This document shows positions 11,635 through 24,200 of a stretch of 64,000 nucleotides of DNA, piece after piece. This DNA is from Euwallacea fornicatus (taxonomy: Eukaryota; Arthropoda; Insecta; Coleoptera; Curculionidae). Location: contig NC_089556.1 of assembly GCF_040115645.1 (NCBI RefSeq), forward strand, positions 4,340,001-4,404,000, given 5' to 3'. Positions within the stretch are counted from its first letter, which is position 1. Every line of letters begins with the position of its first letter. The notes under the pieces are model-generated. The model was not told the DNA's origin and ran no database searches. It saw only the letters and a program-made list of their open reading frames with translations. The translations under genes and the position numbers were made by a program.

Positions 11635-12379
11635 ATGTTGGGTGTGTTGTTTATAAGGAATAATCGTAAGAGGTAATATAACAATGATCGTTTTTTTTAA
11701 CAAAATGAGAAGCGTTTTTGTTAAAATGGGACCAGATCCTCACTTCTTAATTTCTAATAAATGAACACATTAATCACCGAAATTATCTGAGTTAATTATG
11801 TGTCAGCTATTGGTGCATTTTTTTCAAAAAGTGTAATATTTTGAATACAATGCAGTGTTGGTATTTGGCGGGGAGATTCACACAGGCAACTTTACAATTC
11901 ACAAGTCCTATTCTAGAATGATTAAAAGTAATCCCCGTGGGAAATAATTTATTTCTATATAGGAACGCAATCCGTAGAAAAAGGTAGTATGCGGAAATCA
12001 AGGGCCTCATCATCAGTTTTGAGTATATAACAATGCAATGTCCTGACAGCCGTAAAAAAACTTTATTTCGTTTGTCAGATAAATAAGTGGAAATAATACA
12101 GAAACCCAAGTTTTTGATGGTTAATGAATCATTTCAATTGGGATAAATGCACTGAAACACATCAAAAACTTGGTTTGCAAAGAAAATTGAGTGTAGCATA
12201 CAGGTAATTTACCTTTCAATTTAATTGAAAAAAAAAACATATACAATCATTTCTGATAAAAATTAATTAATACAGGAGAACACAAAAATCAGAGATAGAA
12301 GACGATCTTCAGTTCTTACGGTATTTAAGGCAATAATTAAAAAAAGCGGGTAAAAAAAGGACGATTTGTGGGTCAAAGT
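11635..12379. repeat. convergent 3' intergenic region with an inverted repeat
   Basis: Between the 3' ends of pitchoune and PA2G4. Positions 12103-12119 and 12160-12176 form an inverted repeat (CCAAGTTTTTGATG and its complement, 14 bp perfect) with a loop of about 40 nt. It could be a terminator-like hairpin or the remains of a small element. Confidence 0.45.
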
Positions 12380-14911
12380 TCAGGCTGCCGCTTCCACTTC
12401 CATCGGTTGCGGCTCGGCAGTGTTGCTTTCGGATTTCTTCTTCTTCTTCTTGGCCGCTTTGGGGTTAGCGGAACTGCATAATAAGGTCTTCAATTCGGGA
12501 TCTGTTATTGAATGCTCGGACTTATATAATTCTGGTTCAAATGGCAATCCTGAAAAAGAATCGTTACATTATAAAAAGGTTAAAAGGTATAAATTATATT
12601 ACAGCCTACCACAGATTCCTGTATTCTGAAACCATAAATTTGTGGAAACTAGGGCAAGTTGAATTAAATTAACGAATATCAATTTCAAGAATCACCGATA
12701 AAGTTTTACACTGGTTTAGTTTCAATGCGCACACTTAACCATTCTTCAAATTTTCGGGTTTTTTCAGATGGAAAAAATTCGAACATAAAATTAATTTCAT
12801 CGTGTTGGAGAGCCATAGATAAAAATGTACATTGGTCTTTTTGAATTAATAATTAATTGTAGTTCAAACTTATATTTTGTTTGTGGTCTCACATATGACA
12901 CATAACAAATGTCGATGTTAGTGAATTACCTTACGATGGCTTGTTTATTTGATTTGTGAAATAGACATGTTTTTTAACCATTAACGCCAAGTCTGGATTA
13001 TTACATTACCATGACTTTACCTTTACCTGTTATTTTATGTGGTCCATTAGGCATAAGGAGAACTGTAAACTTGAACTGTGCCACGATCTCACCTGAAAAT
13101 TATATCTTAATTCAAGTTTGTTAAAACTTTAATATTACTGTATATAAGTAAACGAAATTCAGATATAATTTGTCTTCAATTCTCAGTCAGTAGGATCAAT
13201 TGGAGTGAAATAAATTCATCATGGAAAAATATGAAATTACATAATTAAGATATCATTATTATCACTTACTGGACTTCTCAAAGAGAACTTGGAAAGGTTC
13301 CACTAATTTGTTTTTCACACATTCATTTACACCCATTTTCGCCTTGGTCTCGTCCTCAAAGTACTTAAGATTAAAGGGCATGTTTCCATGCTTTGCTCTA
13401 ACCTAACATTACAAATTTTAACAATATCAAACAAACCCAAAAATCCTCACCTATACCTCTGTATAAAACATCCTAGAGGCTTTCAACTTAAGTTGATAAG
13501 TTTCATCAGTTTTCTTGTATATTGATACTCTAGTATCAGTTTCTTTTCCCACACCTTCTCCTGTGCTTATTAACACATCCATGGCATAAACTTCATGTTT
13601 GTCCAATTCAAATTTTTCATGCTCTTTTCTTTGAGCATCATTAGGGTTCTTAAAACCATCATTTAACACTGACAAAAATATAATTTTGAACTAAAATACC
13701 TGAATAATAGTCTTTTCACAGTCAATTTTAAACTGTTTCAGCTGATGGCTTAACATTCCCTCAACAGGCTTACATTTAAAGGATTCAGCTACTTTTTGCA
13801 CTACATCTGTTATTGCATAAGTTTCATTGCCAGGCTTGAGCAACCTTAGTGCCGCCTGTGACGCATAATGCGCCGCTAAAATCGCGTCAGCTTTTCTACC
13901 TAAAAATCATTCCATTGTAACAGATTTAAAATTGCATATTATTTAGGATAAAACCTGTTATTTTTTGACCAGGGTCTGCTCCTACCACAACTGTTTGAGC
14001 TACCACTGCAATGAAGCCATCAATATGAGCTCCCAAGTCACTAAAATTAGAAGTTCATTGAAAAAAAAAAATCAAAGCTTTAATTATCAGTAGGAGCTGT
14101 TTCTTCATGTTATCAGAACACTATTTATCTAATCAGTTTGTTTAAAGTCTGAAGGATCAATTGGACAACTGTGAGACATCATTTTTCCTTGATATTATGT
14201 TAAATTTCAAAATAGGCAAAATTTTAATACTTACACTTTAGCTACATCTCCCTTTTTTAAAATATAATCCTGCTCACTGGGCACAGGTGAAAAGTGACAT
14301 ATACAGTTATTAACAGAAACACAGGTTGGAAAAGCAATCCCTTTTTTCAGCTCCTTTTCTTTTTTAAATACCTTGCTTGTTTCTTCAAGCAACTGCTGAT
14401 CTCCATAATCACAAATTGCTTTAACTGAAGCATCAGGGATACACTTGGCCATTACAAGCTTCAGGATTTCTAAAATTAAATATAACAGTTTTTTAGGGGA
14501 GGCTAGGGGATATGCATTTTACATAAACTGGTAATCAATTCTTGTATTTTCTATACTGAAAAAATTGTGACCTTGATTTACCCTGTTTATTTAAGGGAGC
14601 TGTTTAGCTAATTCGGAAAGAGTTGGTGTGTGTCGAGTGTATAATAAATGGTGTTTTTGAATAATTGCCAGCATTGCGTAAATATCCGGTTAGTTTTGTT
14701 AACAAAAAAAACCGCATGGTTTGCCGCTATCCCCATGCGTACTCCATATGGAAAAGCATTTATTTTTAACGGCTCTTATAGGTGTCTAGATGGAGAATAC
14801 TTGTTGAACCGTTTTAAACTTACTGTTAACGAGTTCTCCAGCCATTTTATACTTGGTAACGACCAAATCTTCAGCGATGGTTTTTTCCACAACATCTTTA
14901 TCGTCAGCCAT
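12380..14911 (-). CDS. Pa2g4: Proliferation-associated protein 2G4 (EBP1), inactive methionine-aminopeptidase fold
   Basis: Eight exons on the minus strand: 14911-14824, 14469-14235, 14040-13955, 13899-13700, 13648-13457, 13402-13270, 13092-13027 and 12549-12380. They total 1170 nt (389 aa; human 394). The protein begins MADDKDVVEKTIAEDLVVTK and contains KKGIAFPTCVSVNNCICHF, VEGMLSHQLKQ, HEVYAMDVLISTGEG and QFKFTVLLMPNGP. All are hallmarks of PA2G4, a ribosome-associated protein with a creatinase/aminopeptidase fold that has lost the metal ligands. The tail is lysine-rich (AAKKKKKKSES), as in the human RNA-binding tail, and ends PMEVEAAA. The exon 5 acceptor is the internal TTTTAAG before AACCCTAATG, which restores TIIQNPNDAQ; an upstream AG would break the frame. 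Confidence 0.95.
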
Positions 14912-15993
14912 ATTTGCACTTTTACCACCAAAAAAATCTTACCAAGAATACCATGTCCCCCCAAATATCACCAAATTGTGACCACGTAACCGTGACATTG
15001 ACGTTTGACACATATGGAAGTTGTGGGACAAATATATTAAATAGCGTGCTAGCATTATTTAATATTTAGATTTTAATTTTGTTATTTGAAAAATACAGAA
15101 AAAGGATTAGAGAATAAGACATTTCAATATTTTTTTTTTATTAGTTCAAAATTACTTCAAATTACAATTAAAATGATTGATAAGTATAATTAAACCAAAC
15201 GAAAGATAGTCTCCCAAGTGAAGAGTGCGCTGTTGCCTTTCTGAATTAAACATTTTTTTTTTGAAAGGTTCATAATGTTTAGAATTGGAAGATGAGGCTG
15301 TATTTGAAGATTTTCAGTAGGACGAAATTCAACAATCGTAATTGATAAATTCATCTAAAAAATCTTGTATCCAGGAAGTAAATATTTGTTTTAAATTATA
15401 CAAATAATAAGAAGTCTGACAATCATGTCTGTTGTTGTCAAATTAGTAGTTGGATTTGTTGGTTTAAACGGTGAGGGAACCAAACTAGAAGTATATAGTT
15501 ATAAACATAAATGCACGTTAACAAAGCGATTTAAACCGGAAAAGGAGGAACAGAATCTCGATGTTGATGTTCAACGTATTTTCTAAAGTTGCTTGCTTGT
15601 TGAAAATTAAACGTGCTTTTAATATCGGTTAGTTATGCTAAGCATTTCGATACATTGGACAGTTGAGCTCAGGCAGGCAGTTGGCAATGTTGCCTTTACT
15701 TTCACGGAGCACAACATATTAAACTAAATTTGGTTAAATTATTTCGAAAATTCAACTAACCGGTGTTTGTATTAAAGATTTGGCAATAATATATGGATAT
15801 GTCTGCGCTGATTCGCAAACCAGTAATATCATTTATCCCCCCTCTACGTAATCCATAAGAAAATTCTGTGGTTATGTTATTTGTTTGGATTTTTTTCTAA
15901 TATTTCCGTATTTGCAATAACTAGTTCTCCTGAATTTACTTGTACAAAACGTAAAAAATATAACCATATTAAATCCATATTCAATTAGTTGCA
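14912..15993. other. divergent promoter region of PA2G4 and PLRG1
   Basis: AT-rich spacer upstream of both genes. No further gene, RNA or clear core-promoter motif was seen before the SINE that begins at 16007. Confidence 0.45.
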
Positions 15994-16006
15994 GTTAAAC
16001 TGTACT
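15994..16006. repeat. target-site duplication of the 5S-SINE, left copy
   Basis: GTTAAACTGTACT, identical to 16321-16333 on the other side of the SINE. Confidence 0.9.
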
Positions 16007-16320
16007 TTTTTTTTTTTTTTTTTATTTTTTTTATAGAGGAGGGAAACCTTCATAGGTACCCGGTCTGTTGGTCTGTCGACCGGGTTATGTGGGGATTCAC
16101 CCCCTGAAGGGGGGCGCCTACCCACTAAAACCCTCCTCTCTTCACCCTGGATCCCCCCCGGAACCGCCGCTAAGCATTACTTCAGGGGGGGGGTGGAAAT
16201 GTGCAACTGCGCATGATGTTCCCAGGCGGTCACCCATCCAAGTACTAACCACGCCCAACGTCGCTGGACTTCGGTGATCAGACGGGAACCGGTAGACCAA
16301 CGTGGCTGGCAGTTGCACAC
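16007..16320 (-). mobile_element. complete SINE with 5S rRNA-derived head (SINE3 type)
   Basis: Read on the minus strand, the element starts GTGTGCAACTGCCAGCCACG. It then follows 5S rRNA: CACCGAAGTCCAGCGACG (box A region), GTTAGTACTTGGATGGGTGA and CCGCCTGGGAACA (box C region), so the internal 5S pol III promoter is largely kept. A GC-rich body of about 160 nt follows, with C- and G-runs, and then a poly(A) tail (plus-strand T-run at 16007-16030). Perfect 13-bp target-site duplications flank it, which is typical of LINE-driven retroposition. It is not a functional 5S gene: the 5' stem is changed and the tail is wrong. Confidence 0.88.
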
Positions 16321-16333
16321 GTTAAACTGTACT
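16321..16333. repeat. target-site duplication of the 5S-SINE, right copy
   Basis: GTTAAACTGTACT, a perfect copy of 15994-16006. It sits only about 60 bp before the PLRG1 start codon, so the SINE is inserted in the PLRG1 promoter or 5' UTR. Confidence 0.9.
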
Positions 16334-16392
16334 ACACGCATAGGTTTTTTGTATTTGTTCATCATTTTAAACTCGAAAACTATTCCACAAAA

Positions 16393-18157
16393 ATGGTTGA
16401 GGATGTCCAAAAACACTCTGTACATACTTTGATATTCCGATCGCTCAAAAGATCCCATGATATGTTCCTATCAAACCAGGGAATCCTACCACAAGTGGAC
16501 AAAAAAGCGTAAGTTTATCGTGATTATAAATTTAATATTTATTGACTTATTTATATAGACATTGTTTACAAAACATCTCATTTTAGGGACAAAGTAAGAC
16601 ATACAATTAAAGCTCGAGACTTCTATGGAATGGTGTTCGATGATGTCAAAAAAATGCAAGCCATGAAACATTTGAGGGAGGCAGAAGCAGGACCCAACCC
16701 CCTGCCTCCAGGAACAGACAATTTGGAAGCAGCTACAAATGAGAATGCTGTTGTTCCATATACTGAAAATGCAGTGGCTGTAAGGGGGCAGTCAAACACT
16801 CAAAATCAATTGGCAAACATGATTAAAAAAGCACCAACAATGCCAAAACCTAAATGGCATTCACCTTGGAAATTATATCGAGTTATTGCTGGACATTTGG
16901 GATGGGTTAGGTGTGTTGCGGTCGAGCCTGGGAATGAAGTAAGTTTTCAAGGGGAGTTCATTTCATAATATGAAATAATTTCTACAGTACCTTTGAAACA
17001 AATGTTTGCATCTAAAATATAATGAACAAAGAGTCCTAAAGCATTGTGCAGGTTTTTTGTCTTTTTCCTATCCTGTAATTTTTGCAAATGCAACTTTTAG
17101 TGGTTTGCAACAGGAGCTGCAGATAGAATTATTAAAATCTGGGATTTGGCTTCTGGTACCCTTAAAGTATCTTTGACTGGTCATGTAAGCACTGTCAGAG
17201 GTTTGGCTGTAAGTGCTCGACATCCCTATTTATTCAGTTGTGGGGAAGATCGCCAAGTAAAGTGCTGGGATTTAGAATATAATAAGGTGATTCGGCATTA
17301 TCATGGACATTTATCAGCTGTGTATTCGCTGGCCCTTCATCCAACCATTGACGTATTGTTATCAGCTGGTAGGGACTCCACAGCAAGAGTTTGGGACATG
17401 AGAACCAAGGCAAATATCCACACACTAACTGGTATGAATCTACATATTTAGGTTTATTTGATACATATATATGATGATTGAATTTCAGGTCACACACATA
17501 CAGTAGCGAAAGTCATATGCCAAGCATCAGAGCCTCAAGTAATCACTGGATCTCACGACACTACAATCAGATTATGGGATCTAGCAGCAGGGAAATCCAT
17601 TTGCACTCTTACTAACCATAAAAAAAGTGTCAGAGATTTAGTTTTCCATCCTGCATTGTGAGTTATAACTGTATTAAAGTAGGTTCAATACTTTGATTTG
17701 TATTTTCAAGGAATATGTTCGCCTCTGGCTCCCCTGACAACATCAAGCAGTGGAAATGCCCTGATGGAAAATTTATCCAAAATCTCTCAGGACATAATGC
17801 AATTATCAATTGTTTAGCCGTGAATGCTGAAAGTGTTCTTGTGTCTGGTGGTGACAATGGGACTATGCATTTCTGGGATTGGCGCACAGGTTAACTTATC
17901 CTTCGTAAAACTCAATATTGCATGTTAAGAATCAATTTTCAGGTTATAATTTCCAAAGATTGCAAGCACCAGTGCAGCCTGGTTCTATGGATAGTGAAGC
18001 GGGCATTTTTTCTATGATTTTCGACAATTCCGGTTCAAGACTAATAACAACAGAGGCCGATAAAACTATTAAAATCTATAAGGAAGATGATACGGCAACG
18101 GAGGAGACGCATCCAATTAACTGGAAACCGGATATTATTAAAAGAAGGAAATTTTAA
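16393..18157 (+). CDS. Plrg1: Pleiotropic regulator 1 (PLRG1), WD40 splicing factor of the NineTeen/CDC5L complex
   Basis: Six exons: 16393-16508, 16587-16938, 17101-17431, 17489-17657, 17711-17889 and 17943-18157, giving 453 aa. PLRG1 (yeast Prp46, fly Tango4) sits in the CDC5L/Prp19 complex that activates the spliceosome. The N-terminal region MVEDVQKHSVHTLIFRSLKR and PMPKPKWHSPWKLYRVI-type linker (here TMPKPKWHSPWKLYRVIAGH) are diagnostic. Seven WD40 blades follow, with WD/WDL ends such as IIKIWDLASG, QVKCWDLEYN, TARVWDMRTK, TIRLWDLAAG and MHFWDWRTG. The C terminus is basic (IIKRRKF). AATAAA at 18193 lies 36 nt past the stop. The gene converges with the AIG1-family gene 139 bp away. Confidence 0.96.
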
Positions 18158-18295
18158 ATTCCTTTTATATAGAAAGTATTATGTTTATGTATAATAAATT
18201 TCTTTTTTGTATAGGGATAACGAATTGAATAACTACTTGGGATGCCAAGGAAAAATGCGCTTGTTCTTAAAATATTTTTACTTATATTCTTATAA

Positions 18296-19334
18296 TCATT
18301 TGGTTTTAGTTTTACTTCTTTCTTGACCTTCTAATAAGAACAACCCGATCTGCTGGTACACTAGACCTAAAAATAGTTGCACCAGAGAGAAACCCACTCG
18401 CTGAATCCATGTCAAAACCTTATATATAGGGTACAACCAAACGCCATATAGCATATACACTGTTAGGAACCTGAAATATAATTTTTTTACATTTTTAACC
18501 CCATTTTACAAAGATAATAAAAAGTATTTACAAGGTCTGGTAAATAGAACAAAAAGCTATCAACACAGTAGCAATTTTCCTTCTAGAAGTCCTCACTTTG
18601 GTATTTCTGAATCGCGCCACTACTTCTATCATTAAAGGAATGATTATGAAAGTGTGGAGAGTGTGGTTTAACCACTGTGGATAAAACTCATCTGCAAAAC
18701 TGACATCAGTACAAATAAGGAAAGGGTGGGGCTTAGAGTACCTATAACTCTGGGAAAAATGAGTTCCCTATCAACAAACCATATGCTCCAGAAAACTGAG
18801 ATGACTAATAACGAATTGGGAAATACCAGTGATGAGAATAAAAAATGTCTGATTTTCTCTGTATAGCTCTGAATAGTAGAGAAGTTTATTAGCTTCAAAA
18901 CTTCGTCGACAATCCCCACTGTCAGGAACATACATTGAAGAATCTGAAAATGTATATTTTATTTTCAAACAATGTCCGAGAATATTTTAATTTCTACAAA
19001 TTATGATTTAAATATTATGTAGATTTTACAGTGCTGACGTAGAGTCTTATCCTGGTGGATCTCGTATGGTCTTTAAGTCAGTTTTGATTTTCACTAAATT
19101 ACTTACAAAAGTCCATAAAGTGAAGAACAAATACCTCGCGTATGTTGCCTGTTGTAAATAATTCTTTGCCTTTTCTGCTGTGAAATTTTGTAAATGAGTA
19201 AATTTTGTAAGGTGTATCACTAACTTTTCTACGTCAATATTCTTTCTAATTGCCACCAATTTTTTCAAAGAATACATGTAGTACAACAATATAAATAAGT
19301 ATAAAACTGGTACAAGTGCGATTATTTTTGCCAT
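18296..19334 (-). CDS. AIG1/ADTRP-family multi-pass membrane hydrolase
   Basis: Four exons on the minus strand: 19334-19107, 18943-18742, 18691-18532 and 18470-18296, giving 254 aa. Human AIG1 and ADTRP are ER membrane threonine hydrolases that cleave fatty-acid esters of hydroxy fatty acids. Family features are FWSIWFVDRELIFPRVI in exon 2 and DEFYPQWLNHTLHTFIIIP in exon 3. Candidate catalytic residues by alignment to the human proteins are Thr64 (QQATYARYLFFTLW) and a His of NHTLH. Hydrophobic segments occur at residues 4-22 and 65-80 and in every later exon, as expected for five or six spans. Exons join in phases 0, 1 and 2 with normal borders. The C terminus ends in a basic QERSKTKTK. Confidence 0.85.
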
Positions 19335-20048
19335 TTTATTATTACCTAACGAAGCTAATGACTATATTTTATTTGCAAGTTTATAAAGTGATACAAATAA
19401 ATTAATGTGGTTTCCGATGCGCGTACTTAATGATAATATGTTGAGTAATTACCTTTGAAACAAGTACTTAGACAATATGTACCTATAATGACTATACAAG
19501 GTAGCCCAATCAAAAACTTAATAGTGTATTTCCAGCCATGTTTTATGGTTATGACATTCGTACCTAAAAGCAAAATTTATGCATCGCCAACTCCAGGAAC
19601 ACTCCATTTTTTTCATTTTCAAAATTTATTTTTCTTGTAAACACTAATATATTCCCCATTTCGTTAGCTATGCTTTAGCCAGAATTGAGATTTATGGTAG
19701 CAAGATATAGTAAAGTTAATCGACTCTTACGAGGATCGAAACAGCTTGTTGCAGATATTTTATGTGTTGATCGCCATAATTTTGTCCCGGCATTGACCGA
19801 GAAAATAATTATTGTTCGATTTTTCCGTAATCGCGTTGGTAACACGATTGGAAACCCGTGAAATACCATATTTCACGTTCAGGATGTTTTGGAGGGTAAA
19901 TGCAAATAGTATATTATAATTATCGTTTTTGTAACAAATATATTTGAAACATCAATCTGAAATCAATACTTTAAAATTTAATTGTCACATTCTAGGTTTC
20001 AAATCTCCTTCAAGATTGGGCTCTGAACGACTGCACTGAATACCGAAG
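19335..20048. other. intergenic region between AIG1-like gene and 4EHP
   Basis: Upstream of the AIG1-like gene and downstream of 4EHP. No coding signal survived inspection. Confidence 0.45.
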
Positions 20049-21209
20049 TCAACTTTTCAACAAAGTATTCTGCATGTGTTTTGCTGCCCTAAAATAATTT
20101 AATTGCAGAATTACTCAAAGGGATATAAAGAATTGTACCCATATTTGAGGCAATCACTGTGCACTTTATACTCCATTATCACGCTGGGGGGTATATTTAA
20201 GAGTCTCTTCAAGGCGTCTCTAATTCGCGCTATCATCGGTTGGTCTGAGGATGTCCGATGCCAAACACTGAGAAGGTATTCTTGAAATCTTGTAGAGACA
20301 ACCACCCCACATATCTCATTCCCTGCCTACAATTAATACCGCCTGTATGATTTGGGTTAAAGGGGCTTTTAGTTTTACCATAAATTGTTCTCCTAACATC
20401 GCCATGCATAGGTTTTCCCATGCTCGGCAGGCATGTTCTTTTTTTAACCTTATGACCTAAATTAAAATGAACATGTTTTTAAGACATTAAAAAAAAATCA
20501 ATTTTGAAAATAAGTAGTTTTTTTACATTTTTTTAATACAATCAAACACAATAAAACATATATTTGCTCAAGGTGTAGCAATCCAATTTTTTGGGTGCAG
20601 TGTTTACACAATGCATTTTAAGTTGAGGAATGGTAAAATATCCTAAATGCAGAATTTAAGAGCTTCTGGCAAAACACATAAAGTCCAACACCTGAGTAAT
20701 ATTGGTCCAAAAATGATGTAAATAATAAGACAAATTTCCTCATACTCCTCATGCTTCAATTCTTACTCTAAACAAATTGAACTAACCCATTTTCCACCTT
20801 TTTTATTTGATGGATCCTCCCACATGGGTTTTATGCCTTTTTTAAACAGCTGCAAATCCCTGTGGGCAGGTATGTCACTTAGCCTTATTATATGAGAGTA
20901 AAGGGCCCACCACTGTTCCACAGTGCCCACTTGCCCAATCAGTCGTAAGGCTTGACTATAATTTTGGGAGTCTAAAAATTGTTTTTCAGCTGCTTAAGTA
21001 ACTAACTGTCCTTATTGCTTTTTTTGTTGTGATAATGAACATTATTTCCCAAGCCTACCTTGAACTTGAGAGGGTCTTTTAGAGAACCACAGACAATAGG
21101 CATGCTGTAGTCTGTGCTCTCCTTGTGGATAATCAATGGGTCCCAAGTCTGTAATATTCAGACCTATATCCTCATCATTATCAGAACTTTCTTCATGATG
21201 ATATTTCAT
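20049..21209 (-). CDS. eIF4EHP: eIF4E homologous protein 4EHP (EIF4E2), cap-binding translational repressor
   Basis: Five exons on the minus strand: 21209-21059, 20992-20787, 20456-20379, 20326-20139 and 20088-20049, total 663 nt (220 aa). 4EHP binds the mRNA cap but not eIF4G and blocks translation. Signatures are GEHRLQHAYCLWFSKR (30-45, cap-stacking aromatics), VEQWWALYSHIIR, LFKKGIKPMWEDPSNKKGGK (W108 pairs with the cap), CRAWENLCMAMLGEQFM and TRFQEYLLSVWHRTSSDQ. IRDALKRLLNIPPSVIMEYK closes the fold. The exon 3/4 junction M-AGNEICGVVVSTRF matches the family. Open frames across the exons look broken until they are spliced, so this is a live gene and not a pseudogene. The N terminus is short and acidic. 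A likely 5' UTR intron (21265-21211) lies just upstream. Confidence 0.93.
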
Positions 21210-21265
21210 CCTATATGCAATACATTTTGAAGTTTTTCTTCAGGCTATGAAGTGTTGCTACTTAC

Positions 21266-24200
21266 GTGTCATATTTGCCTGACATATTGTTTCTTTGATT
21301 TAATGACAATACCATAAAATTCTATATCACAGTCTGAGCTTAAGGTACGGTTATAACTAGCTGCAATTTGAGTCTCAAATAGGAATGCTCCTTTCTTTCT
21401 GTATCCTGGTCAATCTATGACCTTGAGCATGCAGCTCTCACGTTGCTTTTTGTTTATTGTTAATAAAACTGAATTTGGATGAGGTAACCTATGGTTCTAC
21501 GACACTTTTCTGATACCACTTAGTGGCTTAATTGAACTGAAAACTAAAAATTATTACGGATATTTGATCTAATTGGAAAATTCTCAATAAATATGGTGAT
21601 ATAAACAACACTGCTTCAGTTCACATTCAGTTTTAAAATTTCTTAAGTCTTGCAACGTTGCCGCGTTGTGGCTGAAATTTGGGACATTTAAGATAAGACG
21701 GTGTTGCAAGTGAGCAATTCTTTGGATTTAAAGTCTTTCTGGGTCCTTATTTTCATGTTTACATTATAAGGGCTCCTTAAATTATTGTGGTTTTGATTGA
21801 ATAAAACGAATGAAAATTTCATTGCTATTACCTGCCCAATTTCTCCATTTAGGCTGGTTTCCACTGCTCAATTTGTATATAAATTTTACGGTTAACTTTT
21901 TAGCAACGTTTTATTTGTTGATCAGTTTCACACATGTCCAAAAACTTAATACTGCGCAGTCCCCATTCAATCCAACGTACTTGAGGTAAAAAAAATGTGA
22001 AATGTGCGAATGGGAGCTTCATTGCTTTGGAATTCGCACGTGTAAAATTATTTACCGTGATTTATGATATTGGCATTTTTTATGAGAATAAGGGGACCAG
22101 GCAAGTGGAAATTTTAATTTTAGAAATTTATTTTGAATTTCGTTTTGTAATTCATTGTCCAGCACGTTCAGTATGTTGTACTTATCTTTATTAACCTATC
22201 CTGAATTTCAGTAATGTAACGTTGAATTGACAACAATGGTCTCCCTAGGTTTCTTAACCTCACTGTCTAATTTTCCTATTCAAGATTTGAATTATTCATT
22301 TTTAAATTAATCTAATAAATATGAGAATATTTCCAACAAGGTGAAATGAAAGCCATATTCAAGTGAATAGTAGCAATCAGTTTCAGTGCCTTACAGGCGT
22401 CAAAATATTATTTTAGGAAAAGCTTATTTACTACTAAATCTTACTTCCACCATAGTTTCAAGAATTAAGGCAAAGTTCTATTATCCCGTTTTTTTTACTA
22501 TCTTTGTTCTCTAAAAATACTGAATTTACATGACTAGCATAAATCCAATACTACTAGGTTATTTACATTCTCTGCTTGATTAAGTACTCTTGCGCTCGCA
22601 GTTGTCTCTTTGTTTTCTGACTGAATACCGGATAATACAATAATTTCTTCTTTGTGTGTGTTTTTTTTTTAACTAAGTACAGGCTTTTAATTTGAGAAAA
22701 TATCCGACTTTTATTCCGCAATCACTACTGCGTCACTTTTAAGACTGCCACGAGCAAGAATTCCTGTATTACCTTTTATTGAATCATTGTGTATAGACAA
22801 AATATTTTGCCACCATTCTGTCAAGAAAGTTGCAAGTTGTAAGAATACTAACAATAACTTTTTTATTACAATTTACTAAGCACAAGTTAGTTACCCATAT
22901 TATACTGCAACTTTGTGCCATAAATTTCATATAATCGCTTCATATAATCTATCTTAATTAATTATGGACAGATTCTTGAATATGGCAATGAAAGCTCCAT
23001 GATTGAATCGTGTACCTTTAATCTCAAAAAACATGCTTGTAATAAGTTAATTAGCAAATCGGGTAAAAGATAAAAGGGATAGTGATTTATAAATATTTAG
23101 GTCGTTCTGTGAACGAGTGAAGAATAAATTTCACACCCTTTTTGTCTTTTTCTTCGAAGAACTTATTGGTACATTGATGCAGAAAGGTTATCATCAAGCA
23201 CGCCCATTATGGTATATCTGCTAGCAAGTGATCTGATACAAAATGTTATTTAAGATAAATCTCTTGCCTATTAGGTTTATGACTAATCATAATGTTGGGA
23301 GATGGTGAACGTAAACAATTATCTTAACAAAGCATACGTTTACCTAGGTAACATTTATGTAGGCCTAGGCATTCATACAGTTTCATTAGTAGGTATTATC
23401 GATATAGCAGTGATTATATTATAATTACCAACATTCATACAGCAGTAGCAATTAAACGGTATTACATACTGCAAACGAGAGTTAGATAAGGATTTCCTTA
23501 ATGTGAAACCGACCCCCTATTTCCTGGCCTCTAAAACTGAATTCTAGTAGAATTTCCTGAAAGAGTATCCACTGCTATTGCATTTCAGTAAAATTTCAAA
23601 TCCATATTTACTGCGTATGTTTCGAGCAATAAATTTCGTAAAATAAGATCGAGCGTGCAGGACTGCAGGAAAGCATGATTATGTAAATCTGGTTGACATT
23701 CACGGTATGTAGGTATACATGGGGTACATGTACCTGAAATCTATATTCATGTACAAGCAGTGCACCTTTCGATTCCTGAAACCGCAATTTTGCCTCTCAG
23801 TCTTAGCAGGAGACCAGTACATTCGTATTTGGGACTTGCAGATCTAATTTGAGGGGGGGCCTAGGTATGGGTGGTGCATGAAACCACTTTGAAGAATATT
23901 TGACTAATAGACTAATAAATAATATACGGCGGTTGGATAGGAGTAATAATTACTATGTAGTGAATTATATAATGGCTGAAAGCATTATATACATATTTAA
24001 GTTATCCTTCGTTTTATAAAAAAGTGTGCTGGTAATAAATAATTTTAATTAAAGTTACGGTAATTATATTAAAGTTTTTGAACAAAAACTGGAAAGCTTT
24101 GAATTCAGCTTCTGTTCGATCTAAGTGGGTTATATGTGTACACAAGCACACGTCGCACATTGCCAAGTTTTTGTAACGTTCAGTTTGCGGCACAAAGAGC

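Noticed and set aside
16200..16320. Functional 5S rRNA gene
   Set aside because: The 5S-like sequence has an altered 5' stem and is fused to a body with a poly(A) tail and target-site duplications, so it is a SINE head.
20049..21209. 4EHP as a pseudogene
   Set aside because: Stops seen in the raw frames all fall in introns; the five exons join in phase and give a complete 220-aa protein.
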